64,000 nucleotides of DNA from Cantharellus purpuraceus (GCA_025174535.1 JALBUN010000012.1:620001-684000), one strand, 5' to 3'. Shown: positions 50,356 to 63,000, numbered from the stretch's first letter. Program-made: numbers and translations. Notes: generated from the letters alone by a model not told the origin.

Positions 50356-51617
50356 TGTATGGGAACCACCTTTTCCCTATCAAATTCCATTTATGCAGCA
50401 CCAATGTGCTATTCTTTGCTTTTCCATTCCTAAATATCAGCATATATTTGATGCTTGTACCTGGAATGGACTTATTCAAATATTCTCTATTTCTCCATAT
50501 TTTTCTGGGAATATTCCATGCAGAACTCAGCCCAGAATGATTTATTTCTGCTGTGCTACAGTTGTGGACCCATAGGCGCCCACAAACCTTCCCACAGCTG
50601 GCTATCCACCTTTGGACCAGGCATTCAGCCTGAATTCAAGCTCAGATGTCTCTGATCAATAAATATTCTCTAACTTGACAACCACAGCCTCTCAGGGCAC
50701 TATTTTCCATGGAGATCATCACATGAGATGTGGCTGTCCATGGCTGTCCAAACCAGTGCAGAAAACAGGGTGGACACCCTTCTTTTTGCCTGATCAGTGC
50801 CTAGTTCAGGGATCAAATCAGGTGATTGCCTTGGAATATTCTACCCCTTTCCATAACATTCTAGCTGTTTCCTTCTATTATTAGATAGAACTTTCCAGAA
50901 CCATTATTCAGCTCCTGATCAGTGTTAGTCCAGTGATCAGAACCTGTGATTGGCTTGGAATATTCCACCCCTTTCTTCCACCTTCCACAACCTTCCAGTA
51001 GTTTCCATCTATTAATAGGTAGAATATTCCAGAACCATTAGTCAGCCCCTGTAAATACAATATATAAGGAGGTCATTCTGCCTCTGAAATAATAACATAT
51101 CCTACCCATCTTCTGCACACCAGTGTGACTAGAGTGACATACAGTGTCATCCTCTATCTCAGTAACTGTTGATTACCAGTTCAAGGATCTTTTACAGTTG
51201 TGTAACTGTACTTGATTGCACTCAAAGTAGTGATATTCCTGCTTTGGGCGTGAGTGTAGTATCTGCCTCACGTGACTACAAATCTACAGGGTGAGATTGT
51301 CTGTCGATAGTCCTGCCATTAGTGCTCTTGTTTAAGAAACTAGTGTGTACTGCCTTTGCAGAGCATTAGAAGCTTGAACTCGTGTGAAGCAGTTGCTAGA
51401 CTACTTCACACATCGCTGTTACCCGCTTCTGAGTGCCACTGGTTGGACAGTTGGATTCATCCACCTACTTCCTTTAGCCTCTAAGTGCATTCCCCTCTTT
51501 TCGGAATATCTGGACCCCTAAGCATCCGTGAACTCTAGACTCTGGAAGTCGTATTCATTTCTTGCTGCTAAGAAACATATTACCTTTCTGCATATAGTCT
51601 GCATTGACCAATACAAA

Positions 51618-51979
51618 TGTGAGGGCGACACTGATGACGAGGCCACAGCAACAAGATACTCAATAAGTGAGAGCCGATAAGAAATAATGCCAGCTGGTAC
51701 AGCGGATATCCTCAGTCTATACAGCTGTTTCTGATAAATACATGGGACTTACCTGGTACAGCGGATATCCTCAGAGATCAAGCTGAGGGGATCACACTGC
51801 ACCAAGGCGAGTCTTTATACTAAATGATGGAGATGGATAGGAGAACCAAGATAGGGGAGGAAGGATAGGGGAAGTGATAGGGGCAATGAAATAGGGGAGA
51901 CGCACCCTGACAGGCTGCGCTGATAGGGGTGTCAAGAGAAAATACTAAAAATAGAATATGACTTATTTGAACCCTGACA
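51618..51979 (-). repeat. G1 3' LTR (362 bp)
   Basis: On the + strand it starts TGTGAGGGCGAC and ends GAACCCTGACA. A purine-rich tract (AAGAGGGAGGTGA on the - strand) lies directly upstream of it, as expected for second-strand priming. Confidence 0.93.
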
Positions 51980-52172
51980 TCACCTCCCTCTTAATGCATG
52001 TCGTCTCGATATGCACTATTGTCCCATCCATCTCAAGAGAGACACCCTGAAGCACTCTGCAAGGTCCCTTCTCACTCTCTGCCAAAGTAGAGCCCATGAC
52101 GAGTGTTGATGGTGACTCTTCTCTGCCTTGGGGTAAAGTGGGATGGTGAACTCTCCGGGGGATATGGGATCA

Positions 52173-52534
52173 TGTCAGGGTTCAAATAAGTCATATTCTA
52201 TTTTTAGTATTTTCTCTTGACACCCCTATCAGCGCAGCCTGTCAGGGTGCGTCTCCCCTATTTCATTGCCCCTATCACTTCCCCTATCCTTCCTCCCCTA
52301 TCTTGGTTCTCCTATCCATCTCCATCATTTAGTATAAAGACTCGCCTTGGTGCAGTGTGATCCCCTCAGCTTGATCTCTGAGGATATCCGCTGTACCAGG
52401 TAAGTCCCATGTATTTATCAGAAACAGCTGTATAGACTGAGGATATCCGCTGTACCAGCTGGCATTATTTCTTATCGGCTCTCACTTATTGAGTATCTTG
52501 TTGCCGTGGCCTCGTCATCAGTGTCGCCCTCACA
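52173..52534 (+). repeat. Solo LTR of the G1 family nested inside G1, opposite orientation
   Basis: 362 bp, TGTCAGGG to GCCCTCACA, inverted relative to the G1 LTRs. Flanked by GATCA at 52168-52172 and 52535-52539, a 5-bp target duplication. It separates the end of the extra ORF of G1 from its continuation. Confidence 0.93.
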
Positions 52535-52835
52535 GATCATTCGTGCTGAAAACTGCTCCAAGTATCATCTCCCCTCCCTCATAGGTGACTTTACCGGCGA
52601 GCCCTTGGAAGGTGTATGGTATGTCATAGTTGCCGATGAATAGAGGGTCCCTGATGTAGTATGTCTGGCGTCTTGATGGATTACGATGCCAGAAGGGGAA
52701 ATGAACTTGTGGAGGTGGAGATGGGAGGTTATAATCCTCTACAGCACGTGCAGTATCCCCTGAGTCAACTGACCAAGTGATTGATGGGTAGGAATGGAGT
52801 GAGCGTAGAGGGGTGGATTCAGACTGGTAAGGCAT
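52530..52835 (-). pseudogene. Extra ORF of G1 downstream of pol, cut by a solo LTR
   Basis: From ATG 52835 about 100 residues are open: acidic/aromatic segments PYQSESTPLRSLHS, WSVDSGDTARAVEDYNLP, PQVHFPFWHRNPSRR and FQGLAGKVTYEGGEMILGAV. The frame stops inside the nested solo LTR. On the far side of the LTR (52172 down to about 51980) an open frame resumes, with no stop, through the polypurine tract. I do not recognise the product. Many chromoviruses have no such ORF, so this may be a family-specific gene or an extension of the chromodomain region. Confidence 0.5.
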
Positions 52836-52941
52836 GGTGGGTTGGGTAGTGAACGATGATGGTTTTACTGAGGAAGGGGAAGTGGATTCACTGGCTTATA
52901 TACAGTTAGTGGAATTTTGGCATGGATGAATTTGGTGAGCG

Positions 52942-55900
52942 CTAAGCTTCACTGTGCCTATTCTGCGGCTCTGAAATGTGTCCAATACCACGTGTTGGGT
53001 TCCTGCCAGCTGTCCAATCAAAGAGGACCTGTTTGGGAGGTTCTGTGAAGTTCTCAAAGCGTCTGAAGGGAAGAGCCGCATAGGTGGCTGCCGAAATACG
53101 CCTTGGGGCTTCAGGATTTTCCCGATGGAAGTCTGCAATGCGCCTTCTAGCCCCACTGGCATCCTTAGCTGGGATCCAGAGGTCGTCAGCAGCTCCATAG
53201 CCCTTCCAACGCACCAGGTATTCCAGTCTTCCTCGGAAAACTCTGCTGTCAAGGATCTTCTCAACTTCGTATTCCTGTACTCCATCTCGAATGACTGGAG
53301 GTGGTGGAGGAGATGACTGGCGTTCAGGGATGGGATCCTTTTCATAAGGACGGAGTAAGACAACAGAGAACACTGGATGAGTGCGGCCAAAGATTGGGGG
53401 AAGTCGTAGGCCATAGGCATTTCATGAGACCACCTTATTAATCACATATGGTCCTAACCATTTGTGATCAAGTTTCTTGGTTGGATGGGTGGTGGTGATA
53501 TTTTGTGCATTGAGCCAGACCTTGTCACCAAGTTTGTATACTGGGGCTGCTTGCCGATGGGCATCATAGAATTGTGCCATATCATCTGCTGCCTTTTCCA
53601 GGGCAGAGCGAGCCTCAGTGGTGGCTGTCTCCATATGCTCAGTGAATTCTTCCAGTGCTTCAAGTCGTGTCTCTCGGATTGGCTCTAGCCCAAGCCTTGG
53701 GTGTTGGCCTGTATCAAGCATGAAGGGGGTTGATTGCGTGGAGGAGTGGATGCGGTTGTTGTATGTGAATTCGGCAAGAGGAACCCACTCAATCCAGTCA
53801 TCCTGGCGCTGATTGACGAAAAGCCTCAAGTATTGTTCAATTTCTTGATTGACCCTTTCCGTCTGACCATTGGTTTGTGGATGATATGCTGTGGATGCTG
53901 CAACCTTGATCCCCAAAAGCTTATTGAGCTCGCGCATAAATTGAGAGACAAACTGGGTGCCACGGTCACTGATGATCTCCTCAGGAAGGCCATGGTGTTT
54001 CCACACATGGTCTCGGAAAAGTCGTGCAACTCCTATGGAGTTGATGTCAGAGGTGGTAGGGATAACATGTGCTCGTTTGGAAAGACGGTCCACAACGACA
54101 AGGAGTGCATCATAGCCATGGCTGATGGGTAGTTCTACAATAAGGTCAACAGATATCACTTGCCACCTCCGATCTGGGACACGATTAGGCAGGAGTTTAC
54201 CCATAGGAGGAGCAGGGAAAGTTTTTGTCCGATTGCAGAGGTCACATCCCTTGACGTATTTGGCAATGTATCGTCCAAATCCAGGCCACCAGTAGCTGCG
54301 GGATACAAGTTCTGTTGTTCTCCAGCGACCAGGGTGACCTGTAATGTGAGTATCGTGGTGTGCCCTTACAATGTCATGGCGCAATTTTGGGTCAAGAGGG
54401 ACATATACCTTGCCACGATAGAGGACGAGTCCATTCTCCTCGGTCCATTCCTGTCCTCGTAAATTCCAAGAGGGACCAAGTTCCTTAAGAGCCTTTACAA
54501 CCTTTTCATCTCTGTTGGTGCAGTTCCGCACACGTTCCAGGAATATGTCTCCTTCTCCTGTGATCATTTGAGCTTCTGGCCCTGGATAGGTGGATGTCGC
54601 ATTGATGTGGAACAGCTCAGGGCCAAGAAGAACCTGGTTCTGGTTATCTTCCTCCCCCCGCTTATGATCTACATGTCGTGAGAGGGCATCAGGTTTGGCT
54701 GAATGTCGTCCAGGACGGTGGATCAGTTCAAAGTCAAAACGAGAAAGGTATAGTGACCAGTGAGCTTGTCGACGATTGAGATTCTGAGCTGTACGGAAAT
54801 ATGTGAGGTTTTGATGGTCATTAAGGATTTCAATCTTGTATTTGGTCCCTTCCAAGATGTGGTGCCATTCTTCTAGTCCACGAATGACTGAGAGCAATTC
54901 CTTATCATGGATGGCATAGTTGCGCTCTGCATCTGAAAGGCTCTTGGATACAAAACCTACCGGCCTCCATTTCTCATCGTCACAGAGTTGAGATAGAACA
55001 GCACCTGTTGCATATGCTGAAGCATCTGTCTCTAGTCGAAAATGCTTGGTTTGAACTGGGAGGACAAGGATTGGAGTTGACGTGACAAGCTGCTTGAGTT
55101 TATCAAAGGCTTCTTGTTCTGGGCCATCAGGTATCCAGGACCACTGTGTATCTGCCTTTGTTAACCGATTCAGAGGCTTTGCGATATGTGAGAAGTCCTC
55201 AATGAAGCGACGATAGAAATTGATGAAACCCAGGAAGGATTTGACTTCTGTCACATTGCACGGTGTGGGCCAGTCTCTGACTCCGGCCACCTTAACTGGG
55301 TCCATAGCTACCTGTCCCTGTGAGAGAATCAATCCAAGATAATCTACCTTCTGTTGCGAGAAAAGGCATTTCTCTGGTTTGAGGTACAGGTGGTTGGCCC
55401 GAAGAATTTCAAGGACAGATTGCACGATCGTGTGGTGTTGTTCTAGGGATTCAGTGAAAATGAGGATGTCGTCCATGAACACTACCATAGTGCCATCATC
55501 AATGAGCTCCTTGAAAATGCCATTCATCATCGTCTGAAAGGTTGCTGGGCTGTTTGTGAGACCAAAGAACATGACCAGGGGTTCAAATAGACCACGATTG
55601 GTTTGAAAGGCTGCCTTCCACTCATCGCCCTCTTTAATACGCACATTGTTATATCCCCATCGGATGTCAAGCTTGGTAAAGTACTTGGCATTGGCTGCGG
55701 CAATTTTATTCATGATGTCTGGTACCAGGGGTAGTGGGTAGGCGTTCTTGATTGTGATATCATTCAGCTTGCGGTAGTCTTGCACAAAATGAAGATTACC
55801 GTCCTTCTTCTTCACAAAAAAGACAGGGGATGCCATGGGTGACTTGGAAGGACGTATACGATGATTCCATAGGTTCTCCTCAAGGAATGCGTCCAACTCC

Positions 55901-56626
55901 TTCTGCTCATTTGGGGACATTGGATAGACCTTTGTGCTGAAGGGTTGCGCTCCTGGAGTGAGTTCAATAGCGTGGTCCCACAGTTTTCGAGGTGGAAGTT
56001 GGTCAAAGGACTCCTTTGCAAAAACATCCTTAAATCCCCAGTACACCTTTGGGACAATCTCCTCAAAGGTTTTGACTGGAGTAGATTCTGCAGCCTTCTG
56101 TGCGAGCTGTTGAGAAACTGTTGAACCAGCATAGATATTCTCCAAGTCTTCTTCTACAAAGATAACAAAATGTTTGGTCTCCCTCGTATTGGGATTGCCC
56201 GTGTGAGTTCTTGCCATTTGAAGGAGTTGTACCAAGCGAATGCTCTTTGTGTTCTGGTACTTCTCCACATGAATCAGGGCAGCGAGTCATCTGTACCTTT
56301 CCTGTACGCCAGTCTACCTCTGGGTTGTGCTTCACAAGCCAGGTGTGCCCAACAATTATGCCAAAGGTTCCCAGGCTTGTGACTGAAAATGTGGCACGTT
56401 CGGTATGGGTCCCATATGTGCAGATGAGATCGACTTCTTCCTTGATTGAACCTGCTTCATTTGGGGTCCCATCAATGTTATAAACAGGTATGGCACGTGG
56501 TAGAGGGCGTGTTCGAAGTTTCTCTGCTTTGACATATTCTGCATCAATGAACATTCCTGTAGCACCACTATCGAGGAGTGCATCCACGGCTAGAGGGTAT
56601 CCAGTGTCTACCGAATGGATTTTCAT
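52942..56626 (-). pseudogene. G1 pol: protease, reverse transcriptase, RNase H, integrase, chromodomain
   Basis: Protease: ALLDSGATGMFIDAEYV (56626 onwards). The frame shifts at about 56260-56230. The frame 56268-53422 then codes for reverse transcriptase (FFVKKKDGNLHFVQDYRKLN, FMDDILIF catalytic box, FLGFINFYRRFI), RNase H (ETDASAYATGAVLSQ), integrase zinc site (HDTHITGHPGRWR, CDLCNRTK) and the catalytic core with D, D and E in SVDLIVELP, ISDRGTQFVSQF and HPQTNGQTERVNQEIE, plus the GPYVINKVV end. A TGA at 53422-53424 interrupts. The same frame continues at 53421-52942 with the chromodomain (EYEVEKILDSRV, LEYLVRWKGYGAADDLWIP). Chromodomains direct integration to marked chromatin. The frameshift and TGA make this copy defective unless recoding occurs. 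Confidence 0.9.
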
Positions 56627-56961
56627 GGGAATTCTTGTACATCGACAGATGTCTGCAGATCAAAGGTAGAGACGAGGAGGGTCATCATGTTTAGCTGGAA
56701 GTTGAGAAGGGGTTTCAGGCATGGCTGTTTTGGTTTCAGTCTGATGGACAAGGGAGTGTGCGTGTAACATATCGCTTGTGAGCCCTACAGTACATGATTC
56801 AAGAACTGAAAACCGGTTTGTCAGGCAGGGCATGCTCTTCACTGCTGACTGGCCTGAAAATCCTGCTTCTCCTCTTGCTTTGGAATTACTGCCTTCTGCG
56901 CTTCTTCCTTGGCCTTCAGTGCAGCTGCTACTGACTCTGATATCATGCCTGCAATTGCTGT

Positions 56962-57981
56962 TCATGTGAGATCAGCTCGGATACGTTCCTTGCGTGGTTC
57001 AGGGCATGCTGGGGATATATGGCCACGCTTTCCACAGTTGTAGCATGTCCGAGTCTCAATGCGATGGCGGTTGGAGTCAATATCCATAGGTGCAGCACCA
57101 TTAGAGGTTGCCAAGGTAGTTGGTACAGAGATGACTGGAGTGCTGTGAGGGCAGGATGGGGTAGAGCGGGCAGGAGTGAGGGAAGTCTGAGCACGTCTCA
57201 CTTCTAGAAGACGACGGTGGTTGCGGTCAATTTGACAGGCCGCTTCCTTCCATGCCTTGAGATCGGACGGGAGGGATGGCTGTGCATGGATCTTGTCAAG
57301 AATCATTGCAGGGAGCCCTTGGGCATAGGCATCTTCCAGTGCTGCATCATTAAACCCAGTCCTTCCTGCTAGTATCTCAAACTGTGCCATGTATTCATCC
57401 GCTGACATACCAGGTGTCATCCTAAGATCATGTAACTTTGTTCGTGCTGTTCAAGAGCGGTCAGGGTCCCCAAAAGCATTCTCCACCTGCTTAATGAATT
57501 CCTCCAAGGTGGAGAGTGGTGAGGTCCTGTCAATGACTGCCTGTGTCTCATTGTGCACCCATACTTCAGCAGAACCTCCTGTCATAAAAGAGAGGGCATA
57601 GAGGATCTTGGTCCGCTCATCTGAGAAAGATGTAGGCTGGACTGCAATGGCAAGCCTGATAGAGCGAATGAAACCTTCCATCTCTGCACGATCTCCATTG
57701 AATTTGGCTGGTTCAGCTGCCCTTATTGGGCGAACGGATGACGATGTAGGAGAAGGTGTGGGAAATGAGGTGGTCTGAGAGATGGTCTGTGCTGCAGCGA
57801 TGGCGGCAGCAGTGGCAGCATCTGCTAGGTTGTTCTGGACATTGGTGAACTGGCTTTGGAGGTGCTGGTTCTGGAGTTGCAGCTGCTGGAGCTGCTGCGC
57901 CTGGGTGTTGAACAACGCTTGCAGAAAGCCACCACTTTCACCTAGAGTGTCCCAATAGGCTTCAGGGAGCTGATCGGTCAT
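56962..57981 (-). pseudogene. G1 gag with zinc knuckle, one in-frame TGA
   Basis: From ATG 57981: a Gln-rich coiled N-terminus (LQLQNQHLQSQFTNVQNNL), the retrotransposon gag domain (AEPAKFNGDRAEMEGFIRSI, FSDERTKILYALSFMTGGSA, FIKQVENAFGDPD), then a TGA at 57448-57450. The same frame continues with MSADEYMAQFEILAGRTGF and a CCHC knuckle CYNCGKRGHISPAC, ending at 56962. Without the TGA the protein would be about 340 residues, normal for gag. The stop sits where an arginine codon would fit (CGA to TGA is one C-to-T change). Confidence 0.88.
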
Positions 57982-58049
57982 GGTATCAGTGAAGTAGTTA
58001 ATAGGGAAAGTGTTATGAGGTGTGGGGTCGTCTTATGAGCTTGATCTTC

Positions 58050-58352
58050 TGTGAGGGCGATGCTGATGATGAGGCCACAACAACAAGATACTCAATAAGT
58101 GAGAGCCAATAAGAAATAATGCCAGCTGGTACAGTGGATATCCTCAGAGATCAAGCTGAGGGGATCACACTGCACCAAGGCGAGTCTTTATACTAAATGA
58201 TGGAGACGGATAGGAGAACCAAGATAGGGGAGGAAGGATAGGGGAAGTGATAGGGGCAATGAAATAGGGGAGATGCACCCTGACAGGCTGTGCTGATAGG
58301 GGTGTCAAGAGAAAATACTAAAAATAGAATATGACTTATTTGAACCCTGACA
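58050..58352 (-). repeat. G1 5' LTR (303 bp)
   Basis: Matches the 362-bp LTRs at 51618 and 52173 but lacks 59 bp lying between two copies of a CTGGTACAGCGGATATCCTC direct repeat, leaving one copy. Confidence 0.93.
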
Positions 58353-58504
58353 ACAAAGGATTGTAACCAAAGTACAAACGTTAAATCATTTCTGGAGTTG
58401 TGCTGCCACAGGGTTTGATATTCTTCTCAGCTGTTCATTCACGGAATTGTGGTGATTTAGAGTTTGCCCTAACACCATAATTTTGTGGGTTCCAAAACAA
58501 TAGG

Positions 58505-58858
58505 AACCCGGACATCTGTCCCTGTCGGACTCAGACATACTCATGCAAGGCCATGGGCCTTGGAGACCCATCACCAGAGTAATTATTATTAGATTTCAAA
58601 ATATGTATTTAAGTTGCCCAACTGGGGACTTCATTCCCCAGTTCAAATATTGAATCACGCCTAGTTCCTAAGTCCGATCCTAACTCTCTAAAGTCATACT
58701 CCATCTCCGAAATCTCGGACACCAGTGTTAGTGAGGGCGCAGCATACAAGCTGAAGCCAAGTCCGTTCCGACCCCCACAACGCACTCTGACTCCGACTCA
58801 ACCTCCAACCCAACCTCCAACCCAATCTCCGACCCCCAATCGGACCTAGTGCGTAACA
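58505..58858 (+). repeat. G2 5' LTR, second part
   Basis: Continues the LTR begun at 50182. Contains the CCCCAGT palindrome near 58620-58640 and the CCAACCTCC tract, and ends CTAGTGCGTAACA at 58858. Confidence 0.9.
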
Positions 58859-58890
58859 GTATATTCAAACTGCCACACTCACTCCTACCA

Positions 58891-60009
58891 ATGCCACGAT
58901 CCACCGCCAATTCCGAACGTGCACGAACCGTCGAGGTGCCCCCTCCCAGCATTGACACCATCCCCGAGGTCGTTGAAGAACTGACGGACCGCATAGAGGC
59001 CATCAATGAAGAAGACAACACCCTGCCCTCTCCAAATCTGGCGCAAGCCATCTCCCTGCTTGCCAGCAGCATCCGTAACCCACAAGCCCCTAAGTCCCGG
59101 ACCAAGGTCCGAGAACCCGACCCCTTTGACGGCTCCGATCCACGAAAGCTCCAGCCATTCTTGGTGCAATGCCGGTTGAATTTCCACAACCGCCCCGATG
59201 CATTCACATCCAATCGGGCGAAGGTCACCTTCGCCATGTCCTATCTCAAGGGCACTGCACTGGACTACTTTGAGCCAGCACTCATGGATGACTCCGATGA
59301 CCCAATATGGTCAGAGGATTACTCCAACTTCATCTCCAAACTTTGGACCAATTTTGGTTCTTATAACCCCAAGGCCGATGCCGAGAATGAACTCGATCAA
59401 CTTCGAATGAAGGAAAATCACAAAATCGCAAAATACATTGTGAGTTTCCAGCAGCTAGCTCTGAAAGTCCAATGGGGCAACACCGCACTCCGACGCCAAT
59501 TTTATGTTGGACTCCCATCCCGCATCAAGGACAAGATATCACGCATCGGTAAGCCGGATACTTTGGCTACCCTCTGCAAGCTTGCCCAATCCATCGACAC
59601 CCGTTATTGGGAACGTCAATCCGAGGTCTCCCGCGAAAACTCGGCTAACAACAAATCAGACAAATCATCGGACAAGACCCCAAAGTCCAACAAGGGGTCC
59701 GATAAGCGGGCCACCACCAACTCAGGCCAGAAGTCAAACACTGGTAACGCTGCCGCTTCCAGTTCTGGTCAGAACAATTCTGGCACCAGCAATAACTCTG
59801 GAGCTCACAAGGGTACTCCGGACCTCTCCACCAAGCTGGGGAAGGATGGAAAACTCACCCAGCAGGAACGCCAGCGCCGCATGGACAACAACCTCTGTCT
59901 GTTCTGTGGAAAGCCTGGTCACCAAGCCAAGGATTGCAACAAGGCAACCTCATCCGCAGCAAAGGCAAAGGGCCATGCCGCCAACGCCACGACGGACCAA
60001 AAAAAATAG
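58891..60009 (+). CDS. G2 gag with zinc knuckle (open)
   Basis: From ATG 58891 the frame is open for 372 codons to the stop at 60007-60009. The gag domain shows [60 protein letters not shown] and [20 protein letters not shown] Ser/Asn/Lys-rich linker leads to a CCHC knuckle [14 protein letters not shown]. It would package element RNA. Gag is intact although the pol of the same copy is broken. It starts 32 bp after the LTR; pol overlaps or follows in another frame. Confidence 0.9.
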   Translation: MPRSTANSERARTVEVPPPSIDTIPEVVEELTDRIEAINEEDNTLPSPNLAQAISLLASSIRNPQAPKSRTKVREPDPFDGSDPRKLQPFLVQCRLNFHNRPDAFTSNRAKVTFAMSYLKGTALDYFEPALMDDSDDPIWSEDYSNFISKLWTNFGSYNPKADAENELDQLRMKENHKIAKYIVSFQQLALKVQWGNTALRRQFYVGLPSRIKDKISRIGKPDTLATLCKLAQSIDTRYWERQSEVSRENSANNKSDKSSDKTPKSNKGSDKRATTNSGQKSNTGNAAASSSGQNNSGTSNNSGAHKGTPDLSTKLGKDGKLTQQERQRRMDNNLCLFCGKPGHQAKDCNKATSSAAKAKGHAANATTDQKK

Positions 60010-63000
60010 TAAGCAGTCCTATAGCCTCCATACAGGCTGAGGGCTGCGTTGGTACTCCCCGTATGACAAACGAGGTCTGCCTGAATGCATCCACTCTTTC
60101 CCACTCCGACTCCCTTACCCTCCTCGTCTACTCTGACTCCATTCCCGATACCGCTGTTCAAGCATTAATTGACTCCAGTTCTACTCACTGTTTCCTCGAT
60201 TCCTCTTTCTCTGATTTACATAAACTCCATACATACACCATAACTCCGATACCACTCCGATTATTTGATGGCACTACTAATGCTGTTATTTCACGAGCTA
60301 TAGATCTGTCTATCCGTTTTTCTGTCGGAGAAATCCAGACCCTTACATTCTATGTTACTCCGCTTGACTCCAGCTGTTCTGTGGTTCTCGGACATAACTG
60401 GCTCACCCGCTACAATCCGTTGATTGACTGGGCATTGGGCCATATCACATTCCGTTCTCCAGCACAGGCTGTGTCATCCCCGACGTCACCAGCAACTATA
60501 GGTGCGAAATTATCTTCCGCCTCCACTGACTCCGCTCCGATAGATATTCCGTCTACCCCTCCATTTATATTGATGGTGGACGCTATGGTCTTTGCCAGAC
60601 CAAGCAAACTGGATGGTTCTCACACATTCCAGGTCCACCTCTCCAATCCGATATTCCTTGCCACTCATTCTGCCCAATCAACTCCACCGGACCTCTCTAT
60701 GGTTCCCAAGGAGTATCATGAGTTCACTGACGTGTTCAGCAAGTCTAAAGCCGACTCCCTAGCAGAACACCGACCATATGATCTCAAGATCGAACTGGAT
60801 GACAACTCCACCCCTCTGCTTGGTCCTATCTACTCGCTATCCCAAAAAGAGCTACTGGCTCTCTGGACATTCATAGATGAGAACTTGGCCATGGGCTTCA
60901 TCCGCCCATCCCTATCTCCTCATGGAGCTCCAGTCCTATTTGTCCGCAAAAAAGACGGATCACTCCGTCTATGCATCGACTTCCGTGGACTCAACAAGAT
61001 CACCAAGAAAGACTGATACCTGATACCCCGCACTGTGGACCTACTCAAGAGTCCTTGAAAGGCTAAGATCTATTCCAAAATAGATCTCCGACATGCCTAC
61101 CATCTAGTCCACATCTGAGAAGGCAACGAATGGAAAACGACCTTCCGCACATGATATGGATCTTTCAAGTGGTGTGTCATGCCCTTCGGACTAACCAATG
61201 CGCCAGCCGCCTTCCAGAGGTTCATGAATGATACCTTCGCCAACCTCCTCGATGTGACCATCCTCATTTACTTAGACGACATTCTGGTATATTCAGACAA
61301 CAAAGAAGAACATCGGACACATGTCCGAGAGGTACTCCGATGTCTCCAAAAGCATGGCCTCTTCGCCCGCACTGACAAATGCGAATTCCACTCCGACTCG
61401 GTCAAATACCTAGGCTATATCCTCTCCCCGGCAGGATTGACAATGTCTGATGACAAAATCAAAGCCATACAGGAATGGCCAGAACCCCGGAAAGTCAAGG
61501 ATGTACAGTCCTTCCTAGGGTTTGCCAACTTCTACCGCCGCTTCATTCACAGCTACTCCGATATCACCATTCCACTCACCCACTTACTAGGAAGGGTACC
61601 CAATGGAATTTCACTGATGAATGTAGACAGAGCTTTGAGACCTTGAAGAAGGCCTTTACTTCCGCTCCGATACTGACTCATTGGGTTCCAGACGTTCCTA
61701 TCCTATTAGAGACCGATGCCTCCAACTATGCACTTGCCGCGATCCTGTCCATTATCTCTCCGGATGACGGACAAGTCCACCCGATCACTTTTCACTCACA
61801 TACATTTATGCCCCCCGAACTGAACTATGACGTCCATGACAAAGAGCTCCTTGCCATATATGAAGCCTTCCAGATATGGAGACACTACCTTGAAGGTCCC
61901 TCTGATCCAGTGGACGTCATAATGGACCACAAGAACTTGGATTACTTGTCCACAACGAAACTACTCACCTGGAGACAGGTCCGATGGTCCGAGTACCTAT
62001 CTCAGTTCAATCTCATTATCTGTTTCCGTCCTGGTCGATTCGGAGCAAAGCCCGATGTGTTAACTAGACGCTGGGACATCTACCCTAAAGAGGGAAATAG
62101 CGACTATGCCACTGTAAACCCACACAACTTTCGTCCTGTGTTTACTAACGAGCAGCTGGCATTGTCCCTACAAGCATCCACCCTCATGACTCCCACTCTC
62201 CGAGCTGTCACCATTATGGACATCGACCAACTCTGCTCCGACATCCGCTCATCTCTCCGATCTGATCCTGTTGCAGTTAAACACTTGGACAACCCTTCCA
62301 ATCCAAAATGGTCACTTGACCCCAAAGGACACCTCCGACACAACAACCGGATGTACGTCCCTGATGCCAACGGCCTCCGACTCCGAGTTTTGCAGTATTA
62401 TCATGATCACCTGATCTCCAGCCATTTCAGGCAAAATCGCACACAAGGATTAATCCAACAAGACTATGTATGGCCAAAAATGCAGGAATACATTCAACAC
62501 TACTGTAACTCCTGCACCACGTGTATGCGCTCAAAATCACAAAGGCACAAACCCTACGGAACGCTTAAGCAACTTCCGATCCCGGAGCAACCATGGAACT
62601 CCATCTCCATGGATTTCATAGAGAAGCTCCCCCCATCGCTCGGATATGACACCATACTCATGATTGTCGACAGGTTCACTAAACAGTCACTATTTATTCT
62701 GATGCATGACACCATCACCTCCACCTCACTAGCTAAGTTGTTCATTCTCCACGTATTCTCTAAACATGGAGTCCCATCGCATGTCACGTCCGATTGGGGC
62801 TCAGAGTTCGTGTCCTCCTTCTTCCACACATTAGGAAAGGCTCTCAACATGAAGCTTCATTTCACCTCCGGATACCACCCTGAAGGAGACGGACAAACAG
62901 AACGAATGAATCAGTCCCTGGAGCAATATCTCCAAATCTATTGTAACTATCAACAAGACAACTGGGCTGACCTACTTCCAATAGCAGAGCTTGCATACAA

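Larger units (their letters stand above)
51618..58352 (-). mobile_element. Ty3/gypsy retrotransposon G1 (chromovirus), full length with target duplication
   Basis: Two LTRs in the same (-) orientation bound it: 58352-58050 (5') and 51979-51618 (3'). The flanks are ACAAA at 51613-51617 and 58353-58357. Reading on the - strand: gag with a zinc knuckle, protease, reverse transcriptase, RNase H, integrase, chromodomain, an extra ORF, a polypurine tract at about 51992-51980, then the 3' LTR. Defects seen: one TGA in gag, one frameshift after protease, one TGA before the chromodomain, and a nested solo LTR. The rest of pol is open for 948 codons, so the copy is fairly young. Confidence 0.95.
50356..58499. 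mobile_element. X element inserted in the G2 LTR and itself carrying gypsy G1
   Basis: X sequence is 50356-51617 plus about 58358-58499 (about 1.4 kb), inverted relative to the copy at 27015. It starts TGTATGGGAACC and ends GGTTCCAAAACA. The flanking ATAGG duplication (50351-50355, 58500-58504) shows it entered as one unit. No ORF longer than about 75 codons is seen in X, so it may be a solo LTR of an unseen element or a non-autonomous element. The 6.7 kb between its parts is gypsy G1. Confidence 0.85.

Noticed and set aside
61014..61016. Programmed stop readthrough in G2 pol
   Set aside because: Three further stops and a frameshift follow within 600 bp, so plain decay is simpler.
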